Positions 7,050 to 13,635 of a DNA stretch of 18,015 bases are shown one piece after another (position 1 is the first letter of the stretch; every line of letters begins with the position of its first letter). The DNA is from Candidatus Margulisiibacteriota bacterium. GTDB lineage: Bacteria; Margulisbacteria; WOR-1; O2-12-FULL-45-9; XYB2-FULL-48-7. The stretch is from assembly GCA_028717325.1 (NCBI GenBank), contig JAQUOB010000010.1, positions 1 through 18,015 of the forward strand. The letters are read 5' to 3'. A model generated the notes under the pieces. The model searched no databases. It had not been told where the DNA came from and saw only the letters and a program-made list of their open reading frames with translations. Both the position numbers and the translations under genes were made by a program.

Positions 7050-7439
7050 ATGGATTCTATCGCGGATTTACTGATCAGGATAACGAACGCGCAGAAGGTC
7101 AAGAAAGAGTCGGTTGATCTGCCTCACTCCCGGGTCAAAGAGGCGATCGCCCGGATCATGATGACGGAGGGCTTTATCGGCAAGGTCGACACCTTTGCCC
7201 GGCTGAACAAGAAATATTTGCGGATCGTCCTGAAATACACGGCCGACAAGAAATTCTTGATCGAGGGCGCCAAACGCGTCAGCACGCCGGGCCGGCGGGT
7301 CTATGTGGGAGCCGGCAAGGTCCCCCGGGTCCGCTCGGGGTTTGGCCTGGCGATCATCTCAACTTCGAAAGGAATAATGACGGACAACGAGGCGCGCGAA
7401 AAAAAGATCGGCGGCGAAGTTGTCTGTTATATTTGGTAG
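7050..7439 (+). CDS. rpsH: Small-subunit ribosomal protein uS8
   Basis: uS8 (129 aa, normal) binds the central domain of 16S rRNA and in E. coli represses the spc operon. It begins MDSIADLLIRITNAQ, has the VDLPHSRVKEAIARIM helix, the STPGRRVYVG strand, and ends with GLAIISTSKGIMTDNEAREKKIGGEVVCYIW-type sequence, the diagnostic signature. SD AAGGAGA lies between the rpsN stop and the ATG; rplF begins 6 bases after the stop. Confidence 0.98.
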   Translation: MDSIADLLIRITNAQKVKKESVDLPHSRVKEAIARIMMTEGFIGKVDTFARLNKKYLRIVLKYTADKKFLIEGAKRVSTPGRRVYVGAGKVPRVRSGFGLAIISTSKGIMTDNEAREKKIGGEVVCYIW

Positions 7440-7445
7440 GGTAAA

Positions 7446-8003
7446 ATGGGCAGAATAGGCAAAAGAGCATTAGTTATACCAAGCGGCGTCGATATTAAGC
7501 TGATCGACGGGACCATCCAAGTCAAGGGACCGAAAGGCACGCTGGTCCAGGCGTACGATCCCAAGGTTTCGATCAAAGTTGAAAGCGGCAAAGTCATGAC
7601 CCTGACGGCTGCAGCCGACGGAGAATCTTTGGCCATGCAGGGATTATATAACAGCCTGGTCAAGAACATGATTACCGGCGTGACGGCCGGTTTTGAGAAG
7701 GATTTGGAAATGGTGGGTGTCGGCTATCGCGCTCAGATGCAGGGCAAAAAGCTGTCGCTTTCGGCCGGTTTTTCGCATCCGGTCGAGTTCGATCCGCCGC
7801 CCGGCATTGAATTCGCGGTCACCGGCAACACAAAGATCAAGATCAAAGGAACCGACCGGCAGGTTGTCGGCCAAGTAGCGGCCAACATCCGCGCCGCGCG
7901 CGAAGTTGAACCCTATAAGGGCAAAGGGATCAAATATGCCGGCGAAATTGTCCGGCGTAAGGCCGGCAAAGCCGCCAAGGCGACGACCGGAGGAGGGGCC
8001 TAG
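7446..8003 (+). CDS. rplF: Large-subunit ribosomal protein uL6
   Basis: uL6 (185 aa) lies near the factor-binding site and the sarcin-ricin loop. It begins MGRIGKRALVIPSGV, has GTIQVKGPKGTL, NSLVKNMITGVTAGFEKDLEMVGVGYRAQ and, in the second domain, IKIKGTDRQVVGQVAANIRAAREVEPYKGKGIKY. The C-terminus is a short basic tail ending in GGGA. Its last codons hold the AGGAGGGG site for rplR. Confidence 0.98.
   Translation: MGRIGKRALVIPSGVDIKLIDGTIQVKGPKGTLVQAYDPKVSIKVESGKVMTLTAAADGESLAMQGLYNSLVKNMITGVTAGFEKDLEMVGVGYRAQMQGKKLSLSAGFSHPVEFDPPPGIEFAVTGNTKIKIKGTDRQVVGQVAANIRAAREVEPYKGKGIKYAGEIVRRKAGKAAKATTGGGA
7991..7998 (+). promoter_or_regulatory. Ribosome binding site fixing the rplR start
   Basis: AGGAGGGG in the last codons of rplF, 6 bases before ATG 8005. 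It supports the short rplR over an in-frame ATG at 7906 or 7936 that would overlap rplF by up to 98 bases. Confidence 0.8.
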
Positions 8004-8004
8004 G

Positions 8005-8316
8005 ATGAAAAAGAGGAAAATATTGGGCACGGCCGAGCGGCCGCGCTTATCGACTTATCGCGGTTTACGCAACATCACCGCTCAACTGGTCGATGACGCG
8101 GACGGCAAGACACTGGCCGCGGCCACTTCGGTCGAAAAAGGCCTGGTTAAATACGGCGGCAACATCGCCGCCGCCAAAGCGGTCGGTAAATTGATCGCCG
8201 AGCGCGCGCTGGCTAAAGGAATCAAGAAAGTGGTTTTTGACCGCGGCCGCTCTCTCTATCACGGCCGGGTCAAGGCCCTGGCCGAAGCGGCGCGTGAAGG
8301 AGGCTTGGAGTTTTAA
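8005..8316 (+). CDS. rplR: Large-subunit ribosomal protein uL18, N-terminally short
   Basis: uL18 binds 5S rRNA together with uL5. From ATG 8005 the protein has 103 aa against about 117-120 usually. The core is complete: GTAERPRLSTYRG, ITAQLVDDADGKTLAAATS, AVGKLIAERALAKGIKKVVFDRG, and the end YHGRVKALAEAAREGGLEF. What is missing is the basic N-terminal tail (some 15-17 residues before KILGTAERPRL), which in other bacteria contacts rRNA. The frame stays open upstream to 7906, but that would be an overlap of 98 bases with rplF, and the strong SD favours 8005. Confidence 0.95.
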   Translation: MKKRKILGTAERPRLSTYRGLRNITAQLVDDADGKTLAAATSVEKGLVKYGGNIAAAKAVGKLIAERALAKGIKKVVFDRGRSLYHGRVKALAEAAREGGLEF

Positions 8317-8834
8317 TGGCAAGAGATAATCGGCGGGACTATAACAGGGATTCCGAATATAAAGAAAAAGTCGTCAATATTGCCCGCGTGACCAAGGTTG
8401 TCAAGGGCGGTAAGAAAATGGGTTTCCGCGCGGTCGTGGTCGTGGGCGACATGAAGACCAAAGTCGGCCTGGGCATCGGCAAAGCGGCCGAGGTTTCCGC
8501 CGCCATCCGCAAAGGCGTTGAGGCAGGCAAAAAGGGGCTGATCGAGGTGCCGCTCTATTCCGGCACGATCCCGCATGACGTGATCGGCAAGTTTTCGGCC
8601 AGTACCGTGGTGCTGCGGCCGGCGCCGCGGGGTACCGGCGTTATCGCCGGCGGAGCGGTGCGAACGATACTTGAGCTTTGCGGCTTGAAAAATATCGTCG
8701 CCAAATCGATCGGCTCGGCCAATCCAATTAATGTCGCCCGGGCGACATTGCACGCTCTGGGCTCATTAAAGAACCTGGAAACGCTCACGCTGCAGAGAGG
8801 GAAGGAACCGAAAGTAAGTTATGTTGAAACTTAA
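8316..8834 (+). CDS. rpsE: Small-subunit ribosomal protein uS5
   Basis: uS5 (172 aa) is part of the mRNA entry channel and the accuracy centre. It shows the N-terminal domain (ARVTKVVKGGKKMGFRAVVVVGD, with the spectinomycin-region loop VVKGGKK unaltered in length) and the C-terminal domain (LRPAPRGTGVIAGGAVRTILE, AKSIGSANPINVARATLHAL). The usual GDGxGxVG turn reads GDMKTKVG here. Much of it (RKGVEAGKKGLIEVP, then TIPH) resembles cyanobacterial uS5. It overlaps rplR by 1 base and rplO by 14; rpmD, normally next, is absent. Confidence 0.97.
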   Translation: MARDNRRDYNRDSEYKEKVVNIARVTKVVKGGKKMGFRAVVVVGDMKTKVGLGIGKAAEVSAAIRKGVEAGKKGLIEVPLYSGTIPHDVIGKFSASTVVLRPAPRGTGVIAGGAVRTILELCGLKNIVAKSIGSANPINVARATLHALGSLKNLETLTLQRGKEPKVSYVET

Positions 8835-9252
8835 TGAATTAAAACCCGCCAAGGGTTCAAGAAAAAAGGCAAAACGAGTTGCGCGGGGAACGAGCTCCGG
8901 CTGGGGCAAGACCGCCGGCCGCGGGCACAAAGGCCAGAAAAGCCGCTCGGGCGGGACCAAGGGGATCCGTTTTGAAGGCGGCCAGACGCCGATCTACCGG
9001 CGCTTGCCCAAACGAGGGTTTAAGAACTATCCGTTCAAGAAAGAATATTCGATTTTCAATCTGGACCAATTGGACCAGATCAAGAACACGGCCGGCCTGA
9101 TCAAAGTGCTGGGGAACGGCGAAGTTAAATCCGCCGTTACCGTCTCGGCCCATAAATTCAGCGAATCGGCCAAGAAGAAGATCGAAGCGGCCGGGGGCAG
9201 AACGATAATCCTGCCGGTCCACCCGAAACCAACCGAGGAGAAACATGCTTAA
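8821..9252 (+). CDS. rplO: Large-subunit ribosomal protein uL15, compact form
   Basis: uL15 (143 aa) is a late 50S assembly protein with a long N-terminal extension. Family features: LNELKPAKGSRKKAKRVARG, SGWGKTAGRGHKGQKSRSGG, FEGGQTPIYRRLPKRGF, and KVLGNGEV with SAHKFSESAKKKIEAAGG near the end. Between NLDQLDQI and KVLGNGE only about 7 residues remain where relatives such as B. subtilis have about 24 (the TPELLLETG segment); a C-terminal tail of about 12 residues makes up most of the length. It follows rpsE with a 14-base overlap and overlaps secY by 8. Confidence 0.96.
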   Translation: MLKLNELKPAKGSRKKAKRVARGTSSGWGKTAGRGHKGQKSRSGGTKGIRFEGGQTPIYRRLPKRGFKNYPFKKEYSIFNLDQLDQIKNTAGLIKVLGNGEVKSAVTVSAHKFSESAKKKIEAAGGRTIILPVHPKPTEEKHA

Positions 9253-10507
9253 TATCCTGTCCGGATTTTTGAACATAGCCGACCTGCGTAAAAAGATAAT
9301 TTTTACGCTGGGTATGGTCGTGCTGTTCAGGGTAGGGGCGCATATCCCGGTGGCCGGGATCAATACGGCCAAGCTTGAGACTCTCTTTGGCCAGGGTAAT
9401 ATTTTGAGTTTTCTTGACCTTTTCACCGGCGGCGCGCTGATGCGGTTCTCCATTTTTGCGATGGGGATCGTACCATATATTAACGCGTCGATCATCATGC
9501 AGCTTTTGCAGGTCGTCCTGCCCCAGCTCGAAGAGCTGGCCAAAGAGGGCGAATCGGGCCGGAAAAAGATCGCCTCCTACACGCGCTACCTGACGGTTTT
9601 GCTGGCGGCCTTCCAGGCTTTTGGCATGTCGTTCTGGCTGCGCGGGGTGATGCTCGACGGTTACAGTTTTGCTTTCTTCCTGTGCGGTACGGTGGTCGCG
9701 CTGACCGCCGGCTCAACGCTCGTGATGTGGTTCTCCGAGCTGATCACCGATAAGGGGATCGGCAACGGCGCTTCTTTGTTGATCTTTGTCGGCATTGTTT
9801 CGCGTATCCCGGCCTATGTCGGCCAGACGGTGACCCTGGTCAAAGGCGGCGCTTCGCTGATCGGCGTGCTGATCCTGATCGCGGCTTTCCTGGCGATGAT
9901 CGTGGCGATCGTGCTGGTCCAGGAGGCGCAGAGAAGGATCCAGGTCCAGTACGCGAAGAGGATCATCGGGCGAAAAGTTTACGGCGGGCAATCGACCTAT
10001 ATCCCGCTGCGCATCAACCAGGGCGGCGTGATCCCGATCATCTTTGCTTCATCGGTTTTGTTATTCCCGGCGACGATCGCCCAGTTCATCCCCAATCCGG
10101 CGGTGCAGTCGGTCGTGGGCTGGCTGTCGCCCTCCGGCTCGCTCTATCTCCTGTTTTATTTCGCGCTGATCTTTTTCTTTACCTATTTTTACACGGCGAT
10201 CACTTTCAATCCCGTCGAGCTGGCGGAAAACATAAAAAAATACGGCGGCTTTATCACCGGCATCCGTCCGGGCAAGCCGACGGCCCAGTATCTGGAATAC
10301 ACCATCACCCGTTTGACGCTGGTCGGCGCGACGTTTTTGGCCATCATCGCGGTCGTGCCGTCCATTGTCGAGAGTTTAACGCACATCACCTCTTTCCAGG
10401 GGCTGGGTTCGACTTCGCTTTTGATCGTGGTCGGCGTGGCGCTTGACCTTGTGCGCCAGATCGAGACCCATCTGGTGACCAGACAATACGAGGGTTTGCT
10501 GGCATGA
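9245..10507 (+). CDS. secY: Protein translocase channel subunit SecY
   Basis: SecY is the membrane channel of the Sec translocon. At 420 aa it has the usual size, with about ten hydrophobic segments by eye, the first after a short cytoplasmic start (LNIADLRKKIIFTL). Conserved parts are the plug/TM2 region FLDLFTGGALMRFSIFAMGIVPYINASIIMQ, SELITDKGIGNGASLLIF, the cytoplasmic EAQRRIQVQYAKR, and, before TM9, ENIKKYGGFITGIRPGKPTAQYL, whose loop docks SecA and ribosomes. The ATG lies inside the end of rplO, and the TGA overlaps adk (ATGA). Confidence 0.98.
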   Translation: MLNILSGFLNIADLRKKIIFTLGMVVLFRVGAHIPVAGINTAKLETLFGQGNILSFLDLFTGGALMRFSIFAMGIVPYINASIIMQLLQVVLPQLEELAKEGESGRKKIASYTRYLTVLLAAFQAFGMSFWLRGVMLDGYSFAFFLCGTVVALTAGSTLVMWFSELITDKGIGNGASLLIFVGIVSRIPAYVGQTVTLVKGGASLIGVLILIAAFLAMIVAIVLVQEAQRRIQVQYAKRIIGRKVYGGQSTYIPLRINQGGVIPIIFASSVLLFPATIAQFIPNPAVQSVVGWLSPSGSLYLLFYFALIFFFTYFYTAITFNPVELAENIKKYGGFITGIRPGKPTAQYLEYTITRLTLVGATFLAIIAVVPSIVESLTHITSFQGLGSTSLLIVVGVALDLVRQIETHLVTRQYEGLLA

Positions 10508-11064
10508 GCCGTAACTTTATCTTTCTGGGGCCTCCCGGTTCGGGCAAAGGCACGCAAGCGAAGGTCTTGGCGGAGCGATTGGGCATCCCTCATATCTCTC
10601 TGGGAGATATTTTGCGGGCCGAGGTCAAGCAGAATTCCGCGATCGGCCAGCGGGCCAAAGAATTCATGAATGCCGGCAAACTGGTGCCGGATGAGTTGAC
10701 GATCGAGCTGACCGAAAAGCGGATCAGCCAGCCGGATTGCCGTCCCGGTTTTATCATTGACGGTTTTCCGCGCTCGACCGCCCAGGCCGACGCGCTGGAC
10801 AAGATGTTCAAAGATAAAAAACTGGCGCTGGAAGCGGTCATTTATTTTCATGTCTCGGAAGAAGAAACGGTTAAACGGCTGCTGCTGCGCGCCGAGATAG
10901 AAGGCAGGGCCGATGACAACGCTTCTGCGATCCGCACGCGTTTTGAGGTTTATGAAAAGTCAACGCGGCCGCTGATCGAGCATTACAAAAAGATGGGGAA
11001 ATTAAAAGAAATTGACGCGGCCCGCACGATCGAAGAGATCGGCCGCGACCTGGCCAAGCTCTAG
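10504..11064 (+). CDS. adk: Adenylate kinase, short-LID form
   Basis: Adenylate kinase interconverts 2 ADP with ATP and AMP in the cytoplasm. At 186 aa it is the short form. The P-loop GPPGSGKGT lies at residues 9-17, the NMP-binding helix around SLGDILRAE, and DGFPR at 86-90. In place of the roughly 40-residue LID domain (and zinc site) of long forms there is a short loop with GRADD at 134-138, followed by IRTRFEVYEKSTRPLIEHY. Start ATG overlaps the secY stop, giving the common secY-adk-map order. Confidence 0.97.
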   Translation: MSRNFIFLGPPGSGKGTQAKVLAERLGIPHISLGDILRAEVKQNSAIGQRAKEFMNAGKLVPDELTIELTEKRISQPDCRPGFIIDGFPRSTAQADALDKMFKDKKLALEAVIYFHVSEEETVKRLLLRAEIEGRADDNASAIRTRFEVYEKSTRPLIEHYKKMGKLKEIDAARTIEEIGRDLAKL

Positions 11065-11085
11065 GCGTTTTGCCATTGTTCTTTG

Positions 11086-11853
11086 ATGGGCATTATTAAA
11101 ATTAAAACCAGCGAAGAGATCGAGTTGATGCGGACGGCCGGCCGGATCACCGGCGAGGTTTTACGTGAGGTCGGCGGCTTCATCGAATCAGGGCTGACCA
11201 CGGCCGAGATCGACAGCCGGGCGGAAAAGTTGATGAGGGAAAAGGGCGGAGAGCCGGTCTTCCTCGGTTATCGGGGCTACCGGCACGCGACCTGCGTTTC
11301 CGTCAACAACGAGGTCGTTCACGGCATCCCGGGCAGCCGGGTCGTGAGGGGCGGCGATATCGTCAGCGTCGATGTCGGGGTCAGGATCAACGGCTACTGC
11401 GGCGACAGCGCCGCGACTTTTCCGGTCGGCAAGATCTCGGCGAAAGCTGAAAAGCTTTTGAGAGTCGGCCGCGAGTCGCTCAAGGCCGCCCTCAAGCAGG
11501 CCCGGGCCGGCCGGCATCTTGGCGATGTTTCGCACGCCGTCGAGGCGCGGGCGGAGAGCAACGGTTTTTCTGTAGTTCGCGACCTTTACGGTCACGGTAT
11601 CGGCCGCGATCTGCACGAAGACCCGCTTATTCCCAATTACGGGAAACCGGGGGAGGGAATAGAGCTGAAACCGGGCATGATCCTGGCGATCGAGCCGATG
11701 CTCAATGTGGGCGGTTGGCGAATCAGGACCTTGCCGGATGGCTGGACGGTGGTGACCGAAGACGGCAGTCTTTCTTGTCACTTTGAGCATACGGTCCTGA
11801 TAACCGACGGAGAACCGGAGATATTAACTTGGCCAAAGAAAATAAAGATGTAA
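11086..11853 (+). CDS. map: Methionine aminopeptidase, type I
   Basis: Removes the initiator methionine from new proteins as they leave the ribosome. From ATG 11086 the protein has 255 aa. All metal ligands of the pita-bread fold are present: Asp96 (VSVDVGV), Asp107 (YCGDSAA), His170 (YGHGIGRDLHEDP), Glu203 (AIEPM) and Glu234 (HFEHT); His79 (VVHGIP) is the catalytic His. There is no N-terminal zinc-finger extension. Unlike its neighbours it has no clear Shine-Dalgarno in the 21-base gap after adk; an adjacent TTG at 11083 could equally be used. It overlaps infA by 25 bases. Confidence 0.96.
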   Translation: MGIIKIKTSEEIELMRTAGRITGEVLREVGGFIESGLTTAEIDSRAEKLMREKGGEPVFLGYRGYRHATCVSVNNEVVHGIPGSRVVRGGDIVSVDVGVRINGYCGDSAATFPVGKISAKAEKLLRVGRESLKAALKQARAGRHLGDVSHAVEARAESNGFSVVRDLYGHGIGRDLHEDPLIPNYGKPGEGIELKPGMILAIEPMLNVGGWRIRTLPDGWTVVTEDGSLSCHFEHTVLITDGEPEILTWPKKIKM

Positions 11854-12053
11854 TTGAGCTGGAGGGTGAAGTGACGGAAGCTTTGCCGAGCGCGCTTTTC
11901 CGCGTCAAGCTGGAAACCGGGTCGCTCATCCTGGCTCATGTTTCGGGCAAGATCAGGAAGCATTTTATCCGGATCCTGCCGGGCGATAAGGTCAAAATCG
12001 AGCTGTCGCCTTACGATCTGACCCGTGGTCGGATCACCTATCGGATGAAATAA
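11829..12053 (+). CDS. infA: Translation initiation factor IF-1 (TTG start)
   Basis: IF-1 (74 aa; family about 72) is an S1/OB-fold protein that binds the 30S A site during initiation. Seen are VIELEGEVTEALPSALFRVKLE, AHVSGKIRKHFIRILPGDKV and the C-terminal ELSPYDLTRGRITYRMK. The TTG at 11829 gives the family start MAKE and has GGAG at 11817-11820. The gene starts within the last 25 bases of map, implying coupled translation. Confidence 0.97.
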   Translation: MAKENKDVIELEGEVTEALPSALFRVKLETGSLILAHVSGKIRKHFIRILPGDKVKIELSPYDLTRGRITYRMK

Positions 12054-12064
12054 AGGGGTTAAAA

Positions 12065-12178
12065 ATGAAAGTCAGATCATCGGTCAAGAAAATATGCGCG
12101 AAGTGCAAGATAGTCCGCCGGCGCGGCCGGGTCTATGTTGTCTGTGAGACGCCCAAGCACAAGCAGAGACAGGGATAG
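12065..12178 (+). CDS. rpmJ: Large-subunit ribosomal protein bL36, zinc-binding form
   Basis: bL36 has 37 aa. Translating 12065-12178 gives MKVRSSVKKICAKCKIVRRR, then GRVYVVCETPKHKQRQG and a TAG. The zinc ligands C11, C14, C27 and H32 are all present (C+ form). AAGGGG at about 12053-12058 precedes the ATG. The position between infA and rpsM is the classical one. Confidence 0.97.
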   Translation: MKVRSSVKKICAKCKIVRRRGRVYVVCETPKHKQRQG

Positions 12179-12193
12179 GGAGGATAAAAATAA

Positions 12194-12580
12194 ATGGTAC
12201 GTTTAGCCGGAGTTGATCTAGCGCCGAATAAAAGGGTCGTGATAGCGCTTACATATATATATGGCATCGGTGAAGCCTTGAGCCACGAGATCCTGGGGAA
12301 AGCCGGCATCAAACCCGACCGCCGGGTTAAGGAGCTGGGGGACACCGAAGTGTTAGCTCTGCGTGACGTCCTCAAGGACTATAAAGTCGAGGGCGACCTG
12401 CGGCGTGAGGTATCGATGAGCATCAAGCGGCTGATCGATACGGGCACCTACCGCGGCACGCGCCACCGCAAGGGTTTGCCGGCGCGCGGCCAGCGCACCA
12501 GAACTAATGCCCGCACCCTGCGCGGCAAGCGCAAGACGGTCGGGCTCGGAAAGAGAAAAGAAGAAGAGAAAAAGGAGTAA
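12194..12580 (+). CDS. rpsM: Small-subunit ribosomal protein uS13
   Basis: uS13 (128 aa) is a head protein that makes the A-site finger bridges and touches the P-site tRNA. It begins MVRLAGVDLAPNKRVVIALTYIYGIG, contains the HhH-like GIKPDRRVKELGD and the C-terminal TYRGTRHRKGLPARGQRTRTNARTLRGKRKT. After the usual end there is a short charged tail (KRKEEEKKE). GGGAGG at 12178-12183 precedes the ATG. It is the first gene of the alpha cluster; the 15-base gap leaves little room for a uS4-binding pseudoknot leader of the E. coli sort. Confidence 0.98.
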   Translation: MVRLAGVDLAPNKRVVIALTYIYGIGEALSHEILGKAGIKPDRRVKELGDTEVLALRDVLKDYKVEGDLRREVSMSIKRLIDTGTYRGTRHRKGLPARGQRTRTNARTLRGKRKTVGLGKRKEEEKKE

Positions 12581-12583
12581 CGA

Positions 12584-12991
12584 ATGGCTGAAGAAGAAGT
12601 AAAAGCAAAAGTAAAAGTCAAAAAGAAAAAGGAAAAGAGAAAGGTCCCGTCTACCGGCGTTGCCCACATCCAGGCAACGTTCAATAACACCATTATTTCG
12701 ATCACCGATCCGGTCGGAGGTGTAGTCGCCTGGGCCTCGGCCGGCGGTTCCGGTTTCAAGGGTACCAAAAAAGGGACTCCCTTTGCCGCTTCGGCCGCGG
12801 CCGAGAAAGCGGCTGCCAGGGCCCTCGAAGCCGGTGTCAGAGAAGTTAACGTGCTGGTCAAGGGACCGGGCGCGGGCCGCGAAACAGCGATCAGGTCGCT
12901 GCAGGCCGCCGGACTTGAAGTCATGTCGATCAAAGACGTGACGCCGATCCCGCATAACGGCTGCCGGCCTCCGAAGCGGAGGAGGGTCTAA
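12584..12991 (+). CDS. rpsK: Small-subunit ribosomal protein uS11
   Basis: uS11 (135 aa) lies on the 30S platform at the Shine-Dalgarno helix. The N-terminal 20 residues are a Lys/Glu-rich arm (AEEEVKAKVKVKKKKEKRK). The core follows: GVAHIQATFNNTIISITDP, GFKGTKKGTPFAASAAAEKA, KGPGAGRETAIRSLQ, and the C-terminal VTPIPHNGCRPPKRRRV including the HNG site that becomes isoaspartate in E. coli. It overlaps rpsD by one base (TAATG). Confidence 0.98.
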   Translation: MAEEEVKAKVKVKKKKEKRKVPSTGVAHIQATFNNTIISITDPVGGVVAWASAGGSGFKGTKKGTPFAASAAAEKAAARALEAGVREVNVLVKGPGAGRETAIRSLQAAGLEVMSIKDVTPIPHNGCRPPKRRRV

Positions 12992-13608
12992 TGGGCAGAT
13001 ACATCGAAGCGACTTGCCGGCTGTGCCGGCGCGAAGGCGGAAAACTGTTCCTCAAGGGGGAAAAATGCTACTCCGAAAAATGTCCGGTGGCCCGGCGCTC
13101 ATATGCTCCCGGCCAGCACGGCAAACTGCCGGTCCGCGCCTCTGAATACCAGATCCGTCTGCGTGAAAAGCAGAAGGCGAGAAGGATCTACGGCCTGGGC
13201 GAGCGCCAGTTCGCCAAATATTTTGATTTTGCCGCGCGGCGCAAAGGCGATACCGGAGAAAAACTGCTCCAGTCGATCGAGCGGCGCCTTGATAATGTCG
13301 TTTACCGGCTGGGCTTTGGCACTTCGCGCCAGGCGGCCAGACAAATGGTCAGGAACGGCGGCATCCAGGTGAATGACAGGAAGGTAAATATTCCGTCGTA
13401 TGAAGTAAAGATCGAAGACAGGATCAAAGTCGCTCCCAAGATCGTGCCGCTGGCGAAAGCGGCGCTGGAAAAATTCCCCGACCGGGTACTGCCGGCCTGG
13501 GTTTCTTTGACCGGCGAGGCGGAGGGCAAGATTTTGTCCCTGCCCAAGAGTGAAGAGATCGATACGAGCCTGGAAGTCAATCTCATCGTTGAGTATTATT
13601 CGCGCTAA
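12991..13608 (+). CDS. rpsD: Small-subunit ribosomal protein uS4, zinc-binding form
   Basis: uS4 (205 aa) is a primary 16S-binding assembly protein. The N-terminus MGRYIEATCRLCRREGG holds a Cys4 site (C9, C12, C26, C31), as in the zinc-binding Thermus protein. Next come RRSYAPGQHGK, QIRLREKQKARRIYGLGERQF, and the S4 RNA-binding domain (RLDNVVYRLGFGTSRQAARQMVRNGGIQVN). The end VNLIVEYYSR is canonical. A 27-base gap, the largest in the window, separates it from rpoA. Confidence 0.98.
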   Translation: MGRYIEATCRLCRREGGKLFLKGEKCYSEKCPVARRSYAPGQHGKLPVRASEYQIRLREKQKARRIYGLGERQFAKYFDFAARRKGDTGEKLLQSIERRLDNVVYRLGFGTSRQAARQMVRNGGIQVNDRKVNIPSYEVKIEDRIKVAPKIVPLAKAALEKFPDRVLPAWVSLTGEAEGKILSLPKSEEIDTSLEVNLIVEYYSR

Positions 13609-13620
13609 GTTTAAGTCGAG

Positions 13621-13627
13621 AAGGAGG
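13621..13627 (+). promoter_or_regulatory. Strong ribosome binding site of rpoA
   Basis: AAGGAGG, 8 bases before ATG 13636, in the 27-base gap after rpsD. It fixes the start and fits independent, strong initiation of the RNA polymerase subunit; I see no promoter in the gap. Confidence 0.8.
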
Positions 13628-13635
13628 AAAATTAG

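Noticed and set aside
8857..9543. Minus-strand open frame (228 codons) across rplO and the start of secY
   Set aside because: Lies opposite two certain genes and shows no family motif.
11064..11074. Possible small hairpin GGC-GTTTT-GCC after adk
   Set aside because: Only a 3-bp stem, far too weak for a terminator, and the next gene starts 12 bases later.
13609..13635. Possible promoter in the largest gap, before rpoA
   Set aside because: Only 27 bases, occupied by a strong SD; no -35/-10 pair could be supported.
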